A model generated the notes under the pieces. It worked only from the letters and a program-made list of their open reading frames with translations, ran no database searches and was not told the DNA's origin. Below, one piece after another: positions 1 through 12,700 of a DNA stretch of 64,000 nt (within the stretch, counting starts at the first letter, position 1; every line of letters begins with the position of its first letter). The stretch comes from Parapristionchus giblindavisi (lineage: Eukaryota; Nematoda; Chromadorea; Rhabditida; Diplogasteridae): the NCBI GenBank assembly GCA_943737045.1, contig CALSFV010000148.1, positions 39,037 to 103,036 of the forward strand. The letters are read 5' to 3'. The position numbers and the translations under genes were made by a program.

Positions 1-186
1 TTGGTGGTCTTGTCTTCGATTCATCCCATCTAATCAAACATCCACGCTCTCTTATATTATGTTGAAGGTATCTTTAACCCTCTCTACCGTTTTTTTCTTT
101 AATCTTTTCTCCATAAATATTATTCTAACCTGATTCTAAGGATTACTTTAACCAAGTTTAAGTTTTTTTTTAACTTTCCCAATCCT

Positions 187-1993
187 ATGATATTTAAGAT
201 AGATACAAGTTTGTTTATCGGAACGTCTCCGTTTATCGCTCTCTCATTCGCAACGGTATGGATCATTGTCAAATGTGGAGGCAAAAAGGCCAAGAATGAT
301 CCATCTAAGAAGGTACGGTAATCTATGGAAACAATCAATCATACAGTAAAGTTAATCTCATTTGAGGATGTATCCAAGAGTCCAGCACCGAAACCCAGTC
401 CACCTCCTAAACCATTCTCAACTGAAGGAGGAACTAAACTAATGCCACCTTCCCCTCCTGCACCCGCCCCTGTAGAGACAGTCAAAACTGATGAGAAGAA
501 GGAAGAAATACAGAAAGAAGAGAATAAGAAAGAAGAAGAAAAGAAAGATGAAGTTAGTTAAATCATTGATCGATCAATCACTCAATCGATAATTGTAGCC
601 AGAAAAGAAGGAAGAAAAGAAGGAAGAGGAAAAGAAGAAGACTAGTGAAGAAGAAAAGAAAACGACTAATACAGAAGATAAAGAGAAAGAGAAGGATAAG
701 AAGGAGGAAAAGGGTACTGTAATGATATAACGATTACGGTAGAATATCGATTGATTCTATTGTAGAAGATGAAATTGATAAGCTCGAGCCTCGTGATATG
801 GGTATGGATGACAAACAGGTACATTAGCGGTCATATTGATCCAATCGATAATGATTACAGTAATCCATAATCCAAACTATATACAGTATTCCTACAGTAA
901 TCTCCGGTATTTTCAGAAAGAAATTGCTAAAGGTTGTGTGAGGAACAAGGCAGATTATCCTACTATGAAGGATATTGAAAGTGATTGGGATTCGGTTAAA
1001 GAAAAGGTAAATGATCTTTGATCTTTGATCTTTGATCTTTGATCTCTCGAATAAACCAATTGTTCAGAAGAAAGAAGAAGAAAAGAAGGATGGTGAGAAG
1101 AAGGAAAATGAGAAGAAGGAAGATGAGAAGAAAGAAGAAGATGCTGATTCGAGATTGAAGGTAAGTAGAATATGGATCAATATTGATTGAAGAATATTGA
1201 ATTCAGTCTGCCAAGGACACTGAAAACGAGAAGAAGAGTGCAAAGGAAGGAGAGAAGAAAGAAGAAGAGAAGAAGGTTCAATTAATCGATATTTTATTGA
1301 GATAATCAATAGTTTCAGTCCTCATCAAAGAAGGAAGAAAAGAAGGAGAAGTCGAAGAAAGAATCTGAAGATAAGAAGGAGAAGAAAAGTGAGAAGGATG
1401 GAGAAAAAGATGAAGAGAAGAAAGTAAAAGTAAGTAAAATATCGATCGATATTGATTGATGATTGATGAATTCAGTCTGCTAAGGATGAGAACAAGAAAA
1501 AGAGTGAAAAGAAGGTAAAGTCGAAGAAATCGGAAAAGCAAAAGGAGAAGAAGAAAAGTGAAAAGGAAGGAGAAAAGAAAGATGATGAGAAAAAAGTTTA
1601 TTAAAACAATATTGTATGAAGTTAATGAATCAGTTTCAGACTCCATCAAAGAAGTCGAAGAAAGAAAAGAAAAAGGAAGAGAAGGTAAAGGAAAGGAAAA
1701 GAATAGACGTAATATTGATTGATTGAAGGAATCAACGAAGGATAACAAGGAGGGAACGACTCAGACTGAAACTAATGAAAAGAAGAATGATACTGTAGAT
1801 GAGAAGAAAGAAGAGAAAGAGAAGAAGAAAGAGGTAATCAATAATATTGATTGAATCGATATAATAATGATGAATTCAGGGTGATAAAGAGAAGGAGAAG
1901 ACGGAAGAGGAGAATAAAGATGGAGTAAATCGATAGAAAAATATTATCGATTAAATCTTTCAATTTCAGGATGCTGAGAAGAAGGCAGAATAA
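187..1993 (+). CDS. Lys/Glu-rich single-pass membrane protein, unrecognised
   Basis: Not recognised. Proposed exons: 187-312, 367-552, 599-713, 766-818, 917-1006, 1068-1160, 1207-1275, 1319-1429, 1476-1595, 1640-1684, 1729-1833, 1880-1924, 1970-1993; all phases agree and give 393 residues ending at TAA. Residues about 8-30 form one hydrophobic segment (FIGTSPFIALSFATVWIIV) followed by KCGGKKAK, so a signal anchor with the rest on the cytosolic side is likely. Then comes a Pro-rich stretch (PKPSPPPKP) and about 300 residues made mostly of K and E, interrupted once by a non-repetitive piece encoded at 917-1006 (GCVRNKADYPTMKDIESDWD). Nearly all introns are phase 0, so exons can be gained or lost freely. 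An alternative start is a tiny exon ending ATGTTGAAG at about 69 joined to 196. A poly-A signal AATAAA lies at 2019. The exon chain is convincing; function is unknown. Confidence 0.72.
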
Positions 1994-2018
1994 AAGACTT
2001 CCCCCCTCCTATTCTCTA

Positions 2019-2024
2019 AATAAA
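2019..2024 (+). terminator. Polyadenylation signal of the Lys/Glu-rich gene
   Basis: AATAAA 26 bases after the stop codon at 1991-1993, in a T/C-rich 3' end. Confidence 0.5.
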
Positions 2025-2029
2025 TATGA

Positions 2030-3049
2030 TGATATTGGAGATATTGTTACACATTTTCAGTAATAAAGCAACACAATGAGAATTGAATCGAAATTATTTT
2101 ACAACATTGAATTAATCACAACGCGCTGTGCCATTCTTATGTCGCCTTTCGTTCCACCATCATGAATTGTTTTAAAAAATATGTAAAATGTATGTACTGA
2201 TCATTGTTAGGTCCGATATGATTATGATTTTATGCATTGCACAAAATTGTTTAATTATAAAAAATATAATTAATTACAGTATATTTTGTTTTACTTTGTC
2301 TCATGTCGTAGAGATATCCCGCCAGTATCAATACTTTGGTGACCCCGGGAAATCGGAGATAAAGATCAAAGATCACTTCTTTCATTGTTTGTGTTGCACA
2401 CATACATTGAATAGATTTACGTCAACACACAGTCGGTGAGGGAAGGTTTGGTGATAACAGGGGAAGATTTATCTCACACAATTCTGACATAGGTCACTTT
2501 TGTTTGAAAATAATTGTATTCTAGAGATTTTCTATATGGATCGGTCGTTTTCAAAGCCAAGAAAACACTGATCACATTTCTGTTTTCGATCTTTTTTCTC
2601 ACATGTCATTCAACTTGACATAATATCAATTCATTTATCTTTCATTCATATCAAACAAATATAATTCTTCTTTTGTTTGATTAGAATATGACTGAATATG
2701 AGTGGAGTGAAGGTATAAGTAGATAAGGATGAAACAAGAATGTTAATGATTTGTGAGGATTCATTAATTGTTTTGTGATCTTTGATGAGAATTAATTAAT
2801 ACAAACAAATGTGAAGATATACAAATTATAAATATATATAGGATTACAACAATGAATACTTACAGCATACAACACATTATTAGCAAGCGAGAGAATCGAT
2901 ATTTGGATATTTAAATCAATATATAGATTGTATCGATTGAAAAGGAAAGAGTATCATGAGTTCATCGACAGTTATCATTTGGTTTAATCGTAGTGAATAT
3001 GTTCTTATGATAAGGATACAGTAGTCCATCCATCGACTCCGCCCCTTTC
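2030..3049. other. Convergent intergenic region
   Basis: Between the 3' ends of the Lys/Glu-rich gene (+) and the beta-catenin gene (-). It is AT-rich; the short open frames have no exon-like neighbours and no recognisable product. Presumably holds both 3' UTRs. I see no element with terminal repeats here. Confidence 0.5.
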
Positions 3050-3705
3050 TTATAGATCCGTATCGAACCAATCAGAATTATTATGAGGCATACGGAATGA
3101 ATGATCAATCCTATCTAATCCATAGTTCTCTCCACCCATTCCCTGCAATATCGATCCATTAGTTTCAATAATCATTGATTGTCTACAGTATCCTCTAATA
3201 TGAAGTACAGTACCTGTGCCTGATATTGTCCAAATAGTTCGGGTTCATATCCTTCTCCAAGTTCAGTCCCCATAGTATGATAATCACTGGCAACCATAGC
3301 AGAAGGACCGACAGATCCTCTTCCTCCATTGGTCCATTCACCCGTACTGTATCCATTCACATCACTGTAATCATACTCCATTACCCTAATCGACATTATA
3401 CAGTAATATTTAAAACCAAAAGATTATGCATTATTTTGACATTTCAACGACGTTACACATCAATTTGTCTATGCAAATTAGATTACAAAGGTAAGGAAGC
3501 TCAAAAGAACATACTAGACAATGAACCAATTGATTTCATGTTTCAACTTAAACATTCATTCAATTAATAATAAAATACAATAATAATAATAATGAACACC
3601 TTACTCATTATATCTTCTTCCTCCATGTGATCCTCCTCCTCCTCCTGTTTCCAGATTCTTCAGTACTCCTGCTGCATATGTAACCTGTAATAATAATACT
3701 AATAC

Positions 3706-3758
<53 letters not shown>

Positions 3759-6700
3759 TACTGTAGATTAACTTTACGTAATTATATTTATCTAAACATT
3801 ACCCATTAAAAGACTTAAGTAATGATAGTATCATAACATATAAGTATTCTAACTACCATATCCATCCACTACAATAAATTACTCACCACTGATGGATGGG
3901 GACTTCTCAGTGCTCTTTCTATTGTATTTCCCATTTGAATTGATTCCATTTGTGCACATCCTCCATCTGTCTTTGATAATTGATAAACGAGACCAAGGAG
4001 TTCACGTTGCATTACCTGAAGAAGGATCATCATAATATGGGAAGGCACTTGGTCGGATGGGATGAGAGCCTAATGGATGATAACTAGTTGCATACTTTGA
4101 CTATTCATTTGCGCTTGTCTCTAACATGCAAATAGTTATCATCCAGTCGATTCTCATCCGATCTAGTGCATATGGGAAGGATATGATCTATCAATAAGAT
4201 TGCATTACAATCTTACCCAAATTAGGAAAAGGATAGGAGTAGTACATTGATGATACTACGGTTATCTAGAATTTAACTCGATGGAGAAAACCGAATCTGT
4301 CAGAATTCTCCATACAATCTCCCAATCTACACCTACAGTACTCACTTCATCTCCCAATCTACAGTAACCTACAGTACTCACTTCATCTCCCAATCTACAG
4401 TACTCACGTCATCTCCCAATCTACAGTAACCTACAGTACTCACTTCATCTCCCAATCTACAGTAACCTACAGTACTCACTTCATCTCCCAATCTACAGTA
4501 ACCTACAGTACTCACTTCATCTCCCAATCTACAGTAACCTACAGTACTCACTTCATCTCCCAATCTACAGTAACCTACAGTACTCACTTCATCTCCCAAT
4601 CTACAGTAACCTACAGTACTCACTTCATCTCCCAATCTACAGTAACCTACAGTACTCACTTCATCAGCAGCAACGGCTTCATCACTGATGAGAATCTCTC
4701 TGACAATCTGCATCAATGCATGATCAGAGTGTAGTAACCATCCAGCAATAGTAGGATGAGCAGCCATTTGATGGAGTGCACCTGCTGACGCTTCTGCCAA
4801 TTCCCACCTGGAATTGATCTTTGATCTCTCCAATTAAGACTCTTACATAATAACTCATATTAGAGCTTTTCACATTAGGGGGGGGGGGGGGGAGTGTAGC
4901 TGATTTTTTAATCCCTCAAATTTCAAAAAAGCGCTTTGGAATGGTAGTGCTTTTCGTCTGAGCCTCGTAGATTATTTGCAAGAGTATTGGAACTCTCTAC
5001 ATTTATTCTTACAATACAATAAAACACGGTATCTTAGAAAACCGACATATGTGCGGTATCGATGAAAAATGATTTTTTCTGTTTTATGTATGATAATTAC
5101 AAGCTCAATGAGTGTAGTTCACTGGTACTTGGAAATTGCTTCCAATTGAAAATTCGCTTCAGGGGGTGACCACACAACGATTTGGCGCCTTTTCCTAAAA
5201 AGTTTATTTCGAATCCAATCGATTCGGGAGTGGATGCAATCGACTCCTTGCCTAATTCTAAGAAACTATTGTCGAGGAGAGTTTTTTGATCAACGGTCAA
5301 CGAAGGCTGGAATCAGGAAATTTCGAAAAAAAATTCACATTAAATTAATTCTCACTATTTTCCCATGGAGAAAGTAAATTTTTTATTTGCTCAATCGCTT
5401 CTACATATCATAACACATCTTCAGTTTAAAAAGTGTAATTTATAAAAAATGGGAAATTTATGCGCGAATCAATTTTGTTCGTTGAACTTAATTGTGGTGA
5501 GGATTGGCGACTTTTCATAAAAAGTTTATTTCGAATCTAATCGATTCGGGAGTGGGCGCATTCGAATCCTTGACTAATTCTAAGAAACTATTGCTGAGGA
5601 GAGTTTTTCGATCAACGGTCAACGAACGCTGGAATTGGTAATTTTCGAAAAAAATGTTTACATTAAATTAATTCTCACAGTTTTCCCATGGCGAATGTAA
5701 ACTTTTTATCTGCTCAATCGCTGCTACATATCATAACACATCTTCAGTTAAAAAAGTGTAATTTATAAAAAAGTATAAATTTGTGTTCGAATCAATTTTG
5801 TCGTTGTTGTATGAATTATGGTGAGGAATTACGGTAATGGCAAGAAGGCGAGATTTCCTAATCGATTTTTTGTCGCTTTTCTGCTTGTTTCGTGCGTATT
5901 TCAACGCAATGACACGAGTATTTGACTGTTCATCCGGTGGTTCGGAGTGTAGCTGTAGTTGGGCAGTGTTGTTCACTATTCTAATCATCATTGTGATGTA
6001 ATTTTTATTGCGCCCACTCCCGAATCGATTAGATTCGAAATAAACTTTTTATGAAAAGTCGCCAATCCTCACCACAATTAAGTTCAACGAACAAAATTGA
6101 TTCGCGCATAAATTTCCCATTTTTTATAAATTACACTTTTTAAACTGAAGATGTGTTATGATATGTAGAAGCGATTGAGCAAATAAAAAATTTACTTTCT
6201 CCATGGGAAAATAGTGAGAATTAATTTAATGTGAATTTTTTTTCGAAATTTCCTGATTCCAGCCTTCGTTGACCGTTGATCAAAAAACTCTCCTCGACAA
6301 TAGTTTCTTAGAATTAGGCAAGGAGTCGATTGCATCCACTCCCGAATCGATTGGATTCGAAATAAACTTTTTAGGAAAAGGCGCCAAATCGTTGTGTGGT
6401 CACCCCCTGAAGCGAATTTTCAATTGGAAGCAATTTCCAAGTACCAGTGAACTACACTCATGGAGCCTGTAATTATCACACATAAGACAGAAAAAATCAT
6501 TTTTCATCGATACCAAGAAATATTCCAGTTGTTGAATTCTCTCAGATAGTGTTTTATAAGAATAAATAAATATTACTACAATTAATTTTATATATTTGAT
6601 CTCCGCCCTTACTTACATGGACACTCCATCATCACTAGTAGCTCCTGGATCCATCCTCAGTTCAGCAGCCGCACTTGTCAGTATTTCAACAGTGACTGAG

Positions 6701-9700
6701 ACTAATCTCTCTCCAATACCATCGGGAGAATCAACGAGGGAGGCTCTGAATCATCACATTCTTATATTTATATACATATTATCTTTTAAAATAAAAATCA
6801 AAAATTAAAAAGTCCTTTTCATCATTCTAAAGATCACTTCACATGTATTTAGAAACAAAAAGAATAGGGTTGATACAAGAGTATTTGCAATCAGCAGACA
6901 ATATTCAAATTTAAATTTAAAATCCGCGACTGCAATAAGACTGTAAAATCCTTGTTAAAAATGAAATAAACAAACCTATTCTCGGGTAACAAAGCAGCAT
7001 TCCTCACAACGCCCAATGCAGCCTTTGCTACAGGAGGTCTCAATGTTCTCAATTGATCTGTTAACATTGACCATCCACCAACACGAACAAGAGCACGTTG
7101 AGAGGGACCAGCATTGGCATGACTGTAATATACGGTACTTAGTACACGTCATAAACGATGGCATAAAGTATTATAATAACTCTGGAAATTTTTCCCCGCG
7201 GGGCCAACTGCGGGGAAAATTGCAGGAGTAAATGTACAATAGTGATATATCTTCTCCGTGACATTTGCATAAAGGGATAACTTTACAATTAGAAAAATGA
7301 ATAATAGATTAATTGATATATGACCAACCGTGCAGTACAATGTCTGAGTGCACATAGAGCAGGTTCAGTCACAGTCTCATCATTTGCATTTGGACGAAGT
7401 CGAAGTGCATCTACTAGAGTACCCACTCCATTCGATTCATATACTATAATATTATTGATTCATTCATTGATTATTGATTGATTCAGTCATTATTGATTGA
7501 ATTAAATTGATATGGCTCCAATCGAGACTGTGAGTATGAACAACCAAGAGACGGATAATTTAGATCGTTGAATTAACACTTCTGATAATCACATATGAAT
7601 CATAGTCAACTATTCAAAGATCAAAGATCAGACCTGTGGCTTTATTATTGACATTATTGCATGTGAGGTTGGAGAGAACACCCGATGCATACATTACCTG
7701 GAAGAAAGATTCATCAATAAACAATTACACAATTCAATTCAATGTATCGAGAATTTTCGGAATATCAATCCAACAATTTAACAAATCTTACTAATAACCA
7801 ACGTGAAACAAGAATCAGACATGGGGTGCCCCTGTAAAATTGGGGCTTTTCGAAAATTGTGTGGAATGCTCCGTGTAAAAATGACGCTGTATGTGAAATT
7901 ATTAACAAATTTTGAATGCCCCCTGTAGAATCTAGCTCCATGTACTCCGCCCATGTATGACATGAATGAACCAGTTGAATTCATGTAGATAGCATACTAT
8001 CAAATGACAAATTAAACTCCCAAATCATTGTATCAGAATAGGTACGGGAAAATAAAACAAATTATAAAGAAAGAGACAAAGGGAAAGACAAAAAAATGGA
8101 TTGTGTTAGAATTTTTTTAAAGAAAACACTAAAAATAATCTGAAACTATCCAGTGAATATATAGAATATAAGATAATAAATAATATAATCTGTATTATAC
8201 CTCTTCCTCTCCGTATCTTTGTCCACTACCACCCATGGCCAATTCAGAATCACGAATGATTTCAAGAAGAGCAATGACCAATACAGCGTGATCTTGTTCA
8301 TTCGATACAGCATCTACAGATATACATCATTATTTTCATTAATTGCATAGGTCGAATATCTAGGTTATCTATTTTCAAAGCCCGGTCAGGTTTTTCGATT
8401 TTTGTGAAATTTTGGTTCAAAACCCGGTCAGGCTTGGTACCTTGTAGCATACTTTTCGACCTATGATTAATTGTTACAAACATAATCTCAACTATTATAC
8501 TTTTTCACAATGCAAAACACAGTCGCTTTCTTATCATCCACAAATATCAAGGAATAAAATATAGCAAAATGTTTTGACTAATCAACCATTGATGACTCAT
8601 CATACATTTTCGTGCCATCGCCGTTTATTTTTATACTGTGGGTCGATTCTCGAAATATAGTGGGTTGGTTCAGAAAATTCACTATTTTCGCTTAAAAAAT
8701 CGCCATTTTTAGTGATGACTCATAACTATGAATACTCTCACCTGATAGATTCCTCAAACAGGCTAGAATTGCAATTCTCGTCCTCGCGTCTTCTGCTCGT
8801 TTCAAATTTGTGTACAAGACGAAAAGGGCATCTCTGAAGCGATGATGATCATAGAACACAATGTTAGTTTGTCATAGGTCAAAAGTGACAAACAACTTGA
8901 ATTACATCACTTTTAATGCATGGTTTAAACAATCAATAACTAATCAATAATTCATTCATTCAACCGTACCTCTCAATAAGGGTATGTTTGAGTGTGGTCG
9001 AGTCCTGTCCCGCTGAAAGGGCACGAACACAACGGACTGCCGTATACACTACCTACAAATATCGATTAGATACAGTATACGTCAATCAATCAATAAGATA
9101 TAATGACTACCGTATACCTTTGGCTGATCTTCATACATCATCAGTAATCGAATCAGGTGGCGCGCACCATCACAGTCCTGCAACGAAATCAATCAATAAT
9201 TGTTTTGATATGTTACAGTATCTAATCGATAAATCAATAATGTATACCAATGCGAATCGATTCCTCTCAGGTTGATCATCAATAATGAGCATGTAGATGG
9301 CATCAGCAGCGAGAGCGAGCATCTTAGGAGAACGATTTCCATCGAGAAGATGAACAAGGGCTGGGCTGTAAACACAGAAACAATATTGATTGATTGATTG
9401 AATAAAACGTATTATTTGCTGGATTAATACATAATTCAAATATTAAAAGAATTTGATTTATATGTCATCGTAAAAAACTGAAATACCTAGTCAATGTGTT
9501 GAGAAGAGTTCAATAAAAATAGAATATATAAAAAATAAAGATAATAATATAATAAATAATACATACGTCGCCCCCAATCGTCTGGCAGGTGATCGAGTCT
9601 CTATTATATGAACGAGAAGACGATGAAGGGTTGTCAATGCATAACGGACTACTGACTGAAATATAACTATTGAAATAGTGAAATCAACCGACACATCGAA

Positions 9701-12700
9701 TTATAGGACCACTATTTGTGAGAGGAACGCGAACAAGCCTATGGGGTTAATCAAAAGTGAGCATTGATAGATCTATTCATCTGTGCTTAATAGAGCAATA
9801 GGAACTAGAATGTGCCAAGATAAAAGATCAAACACTTCATATCAAATTTTTATGTTGAAAGGAACATATCAACTTTCCCACATTGTGTTCTATGGTCCAG
9901 ACGAAACACTAATGCAACAGGTGCAGTAGATGATGTTACTTTTTCTTCAACGATAGCTTCATCCCCCCCCACTCTATATCTGTTATTTGTTAAGTATTGA
10001 TATCTTAACAAATGAATAACAACTCCAACTCCAACTCACATCATCATGACTACCCAACATTCGAATGAGATCTTCTAATCCATTAGATCGAAATATGATC
10101 AATCTTCCATTAGGATGTTCAGATATATGAGAGAGTGCTCCTGCTGCCAATCGAGCCATCTCTGGATCTGTTGTACTCCTACAATAATATGAATGGACAG
10201 ATAATCGAACGCAACACAAGAAAAAGAAATGTTGATCTTTGGTCTTTACTCGTTTTTAAGGCAATAACGAAAAGATGTGCAAAAACAACAAATCAATCTA
10301 CACTCACAGAAAATTCCCTTAGGGAAGTTTCGTAACTGCACTTCCCTTAGGGAATAATTCCCTTATCTACTCCGAATCCCTTATACAGTGCGCGACATAA
10401 TTATAAGACACCCCTACAATTTTGGGATTCTGTCCGAATGGTGAATGGAAATCGAAAGAGGTATAAACCATTTGTATCCCCTCCTTGGATAACTGAGGTA
10501 GCCCACGTATGAGGGAATTTCATTTCCCGGTCAACGAGAAAATAATGATTTTCCGAAATTTTACCGCGACATAATTATAAGACACCCTGAATTTTTTCAT
10601 GAATTGCTATTTTTTAAAAACTTCTGCACAACAGCAGCAGGGCAACAATAGGTTAATACTCGATGTTATGGCCCATTCTCGAGATTAGGCCAAAGGTGCG
10701 ATTGGGCATGCTTCCATAGAGGGCAGAAAACAATTGCCGCTCGATGTCGTCCCACTCCGTTTTGATGAAAGCCTTCAATTCGGCAACGGGTGCATACTGT
10801 TTGTTGTTCTTGTACACACGTCGAACCATGATGCCCCATATGTTCTACATGTGGTTTATATCGGGGGAACCCGTCGGGCATGGGAGAACAGGGGTGTTCT
10901 TGACTGTGAACAATGATTTCGAAGGGTGTTGGCATGAATGGATGCACTGTCTTTCTTCCAGACCAGATGGTGGGCACGGTTCTTGCTCATGAACAGAACA
11001 AGGGTAGTCTGGTGCATCACGTGATACTCCGGATAGTCCATCCTGCTGGAGCTGAAGGAGATGGGCGGCATGTCAAATTTTAGGAACGCGCCCAGAACAA
11101 TACCGAAGTTCCTCCAGCTGAAATAACGCGGTTCGTTGAGAAAATCATGTCAGAAGCAGTTATATCCGTCAGGAATATAAGGGTTGAATTTGTTCTTATC
11201 AGTGAATGCAATCAGAAACCGATAATTTGAAAATTTTTGAAAAAATTATGATGCACCGTACTGGGGCGGGTTCCTAAAATTTGACATGCCGCCCATCTCC
11301 TTCAGCTCCAGCAGGATGGAGTATCCGGAGTATCACGTGATGCACCACACTACCCTTGTTCTGTTCATGAGCAAGAACCGTGCCCACCATCTGGTCTGGG
11401 TGAAAGACAGTGCATCCCTTCATGCCAACACCCCTCGAAATCATTGTTCACAGTCAAGAACACCCCTGTTCTCCCACGCCCGACGGGTTCCCCCGATATA
11501 AACCACATGTAGAACATATGGGGCATCATGGTTCGACGTGTGTACAAGAACAACAAACAGTATGCACCCGTTGCCGAATTGAAGGCTTTCATCAAAACGG
11601 AGTGGGACGACATCGAGCGGCAATTGTTTTCTGCCCTCTATGGAAGCATGCCCAATCGCACCTTTGGCCTAATCTCGAGAATGGGCCATAACATCGAGTA
11701 TTAACCTATTCTTGCCCTGCTGCTGTTGTGCAGAAGGTTTTAAAAAATATCAATTCACGAAAAAATCAGGGTGTCTTATAATTATGTCGCGGTAAAATTT
11801 CGGAAAATCAATATTTTCTCGTTGACCGGGAAATGGAATTCCCTCATACGTGGGCTACCTTAGTTATCCAAGGAGGGGATACAAATGGTTTATACATCTT
11901 TCGATTTCCATTCACCATTCGGCCAGAATCCCAAAATTTTAGGGGTGTCTTATAATTATGTCGCGCACTGTAGGTAAGGCAATTTTTACTAGGGAAATAT
12001 TCCCTTAAACATTTCCCTTACCTGTAAGGGATTTCCCATTTTTCATTCATATATGAACGATCAAGTCTGACTAGATCTATCATCAAGTTTTACGAGAGCT
12101 GAAACATGTCCACATGGCTTAGTGGCAAGAGTATTGTGTACAGAACCGAACCTCGTAGGTTCGATTCCTACCTGGTGCAAATCAACTTTGCCAATTTTTC
12201 TGATTGTTTCAATCTATTTTATATCCCTTACCAGTAAGGGAATTTATCCCTTACAGGTCAGGGGAATATGTCCCTTAAATATAAGGGAATAATTCCCATG
12301 GGGTCCTTAGCCAGGAATTATTCCCTTACATATAAGGGATTTTTCTGTGAGTTTACGATAAATGAAAACCGTGGAAAATTCTCCCTATTCACCCATTCCA
12401 GCTGCACAAATACACAGCTAATACCAGTTCCTGGATCAGTCTATTCATCAAAGATCAAAGATCAATCTACCGTACCTGGATACTTTGAGTAGTTGATCGA
12501 CCATCTCCGTACATGCAACACTTCCATCATGACGAGATACTGCGTAGATGTGTTTGATTGCTCGTGAAACTGCTTCCTGAAGAGGGAAGTCAGTCATGGT
12601 CACAAATCACAAGGGATAGAGAAACATCCGCAAATTTCACAATGTCATTTACATCCCACTTCAACTTGTAAAACAAAGCGTTCAAGAATTTCATGAAAAA

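Larger units (their letters stand above)
10386..11970. mobile_element. Palindromic Tc1-like element (two inverted 3' halves)
   Basis: Ends CAGTGCGCGAC and GTCGCGCACTG are flanked by TA on both sides, the Tc1/mariner signature. The box ACATAATTATAAGACACC occurs at each tip and again about 180 bp inward, an IR/DR arrangement. Arms of about 700 bp are reverse complements around a unique centre at about 11095-11265. Each arm carries the C-terminal part of a Tc1-type transposase, reading outward, ending GHNIEY and stop (11702 on +; mirror at 10668 on -). The acidic-residue region (GSPDIN, about 11486) is followed by an in-frame TAG at 11510, so neither copy is functional. It looks like a 3' half duplicated head to head and then moved as a unit. 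Confidence 0.8.
10303..12351. mobile_element. Older terminal-inverted-repeat element interrupted by a Tc1-like fold-back
   Basis: Left end CTCACAGAAAATTCCCTTA matches the reverse of the right end TAAGGGATTTTTCTGTGAG. Without the Tc1-like insert (10386-11970) it is about 460 bp. The remaining sequence is full of short inverted AAGGGA/TCCCTT boxes and carries a tRNA-like box at 12108-12178. It sits in the 2.3-kb hmp-2 intron between exons 12476 and 10178. No target duplication was resolved. Confidence 0.55.

Noticed and set aside
1278..1748. 156-codon Ser/Leu/Phe-rich frame on the - strand
   Set aside because: Antisense of the Lys/Glu-rich exons; purine-rich coding gives long pyrimidine frames on the other strand.
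5097..5300. Short gene MTVDQKTLLDNSFLELG
   Set aside because: Present on both strands as arms of an inverted repeat; no exon context.
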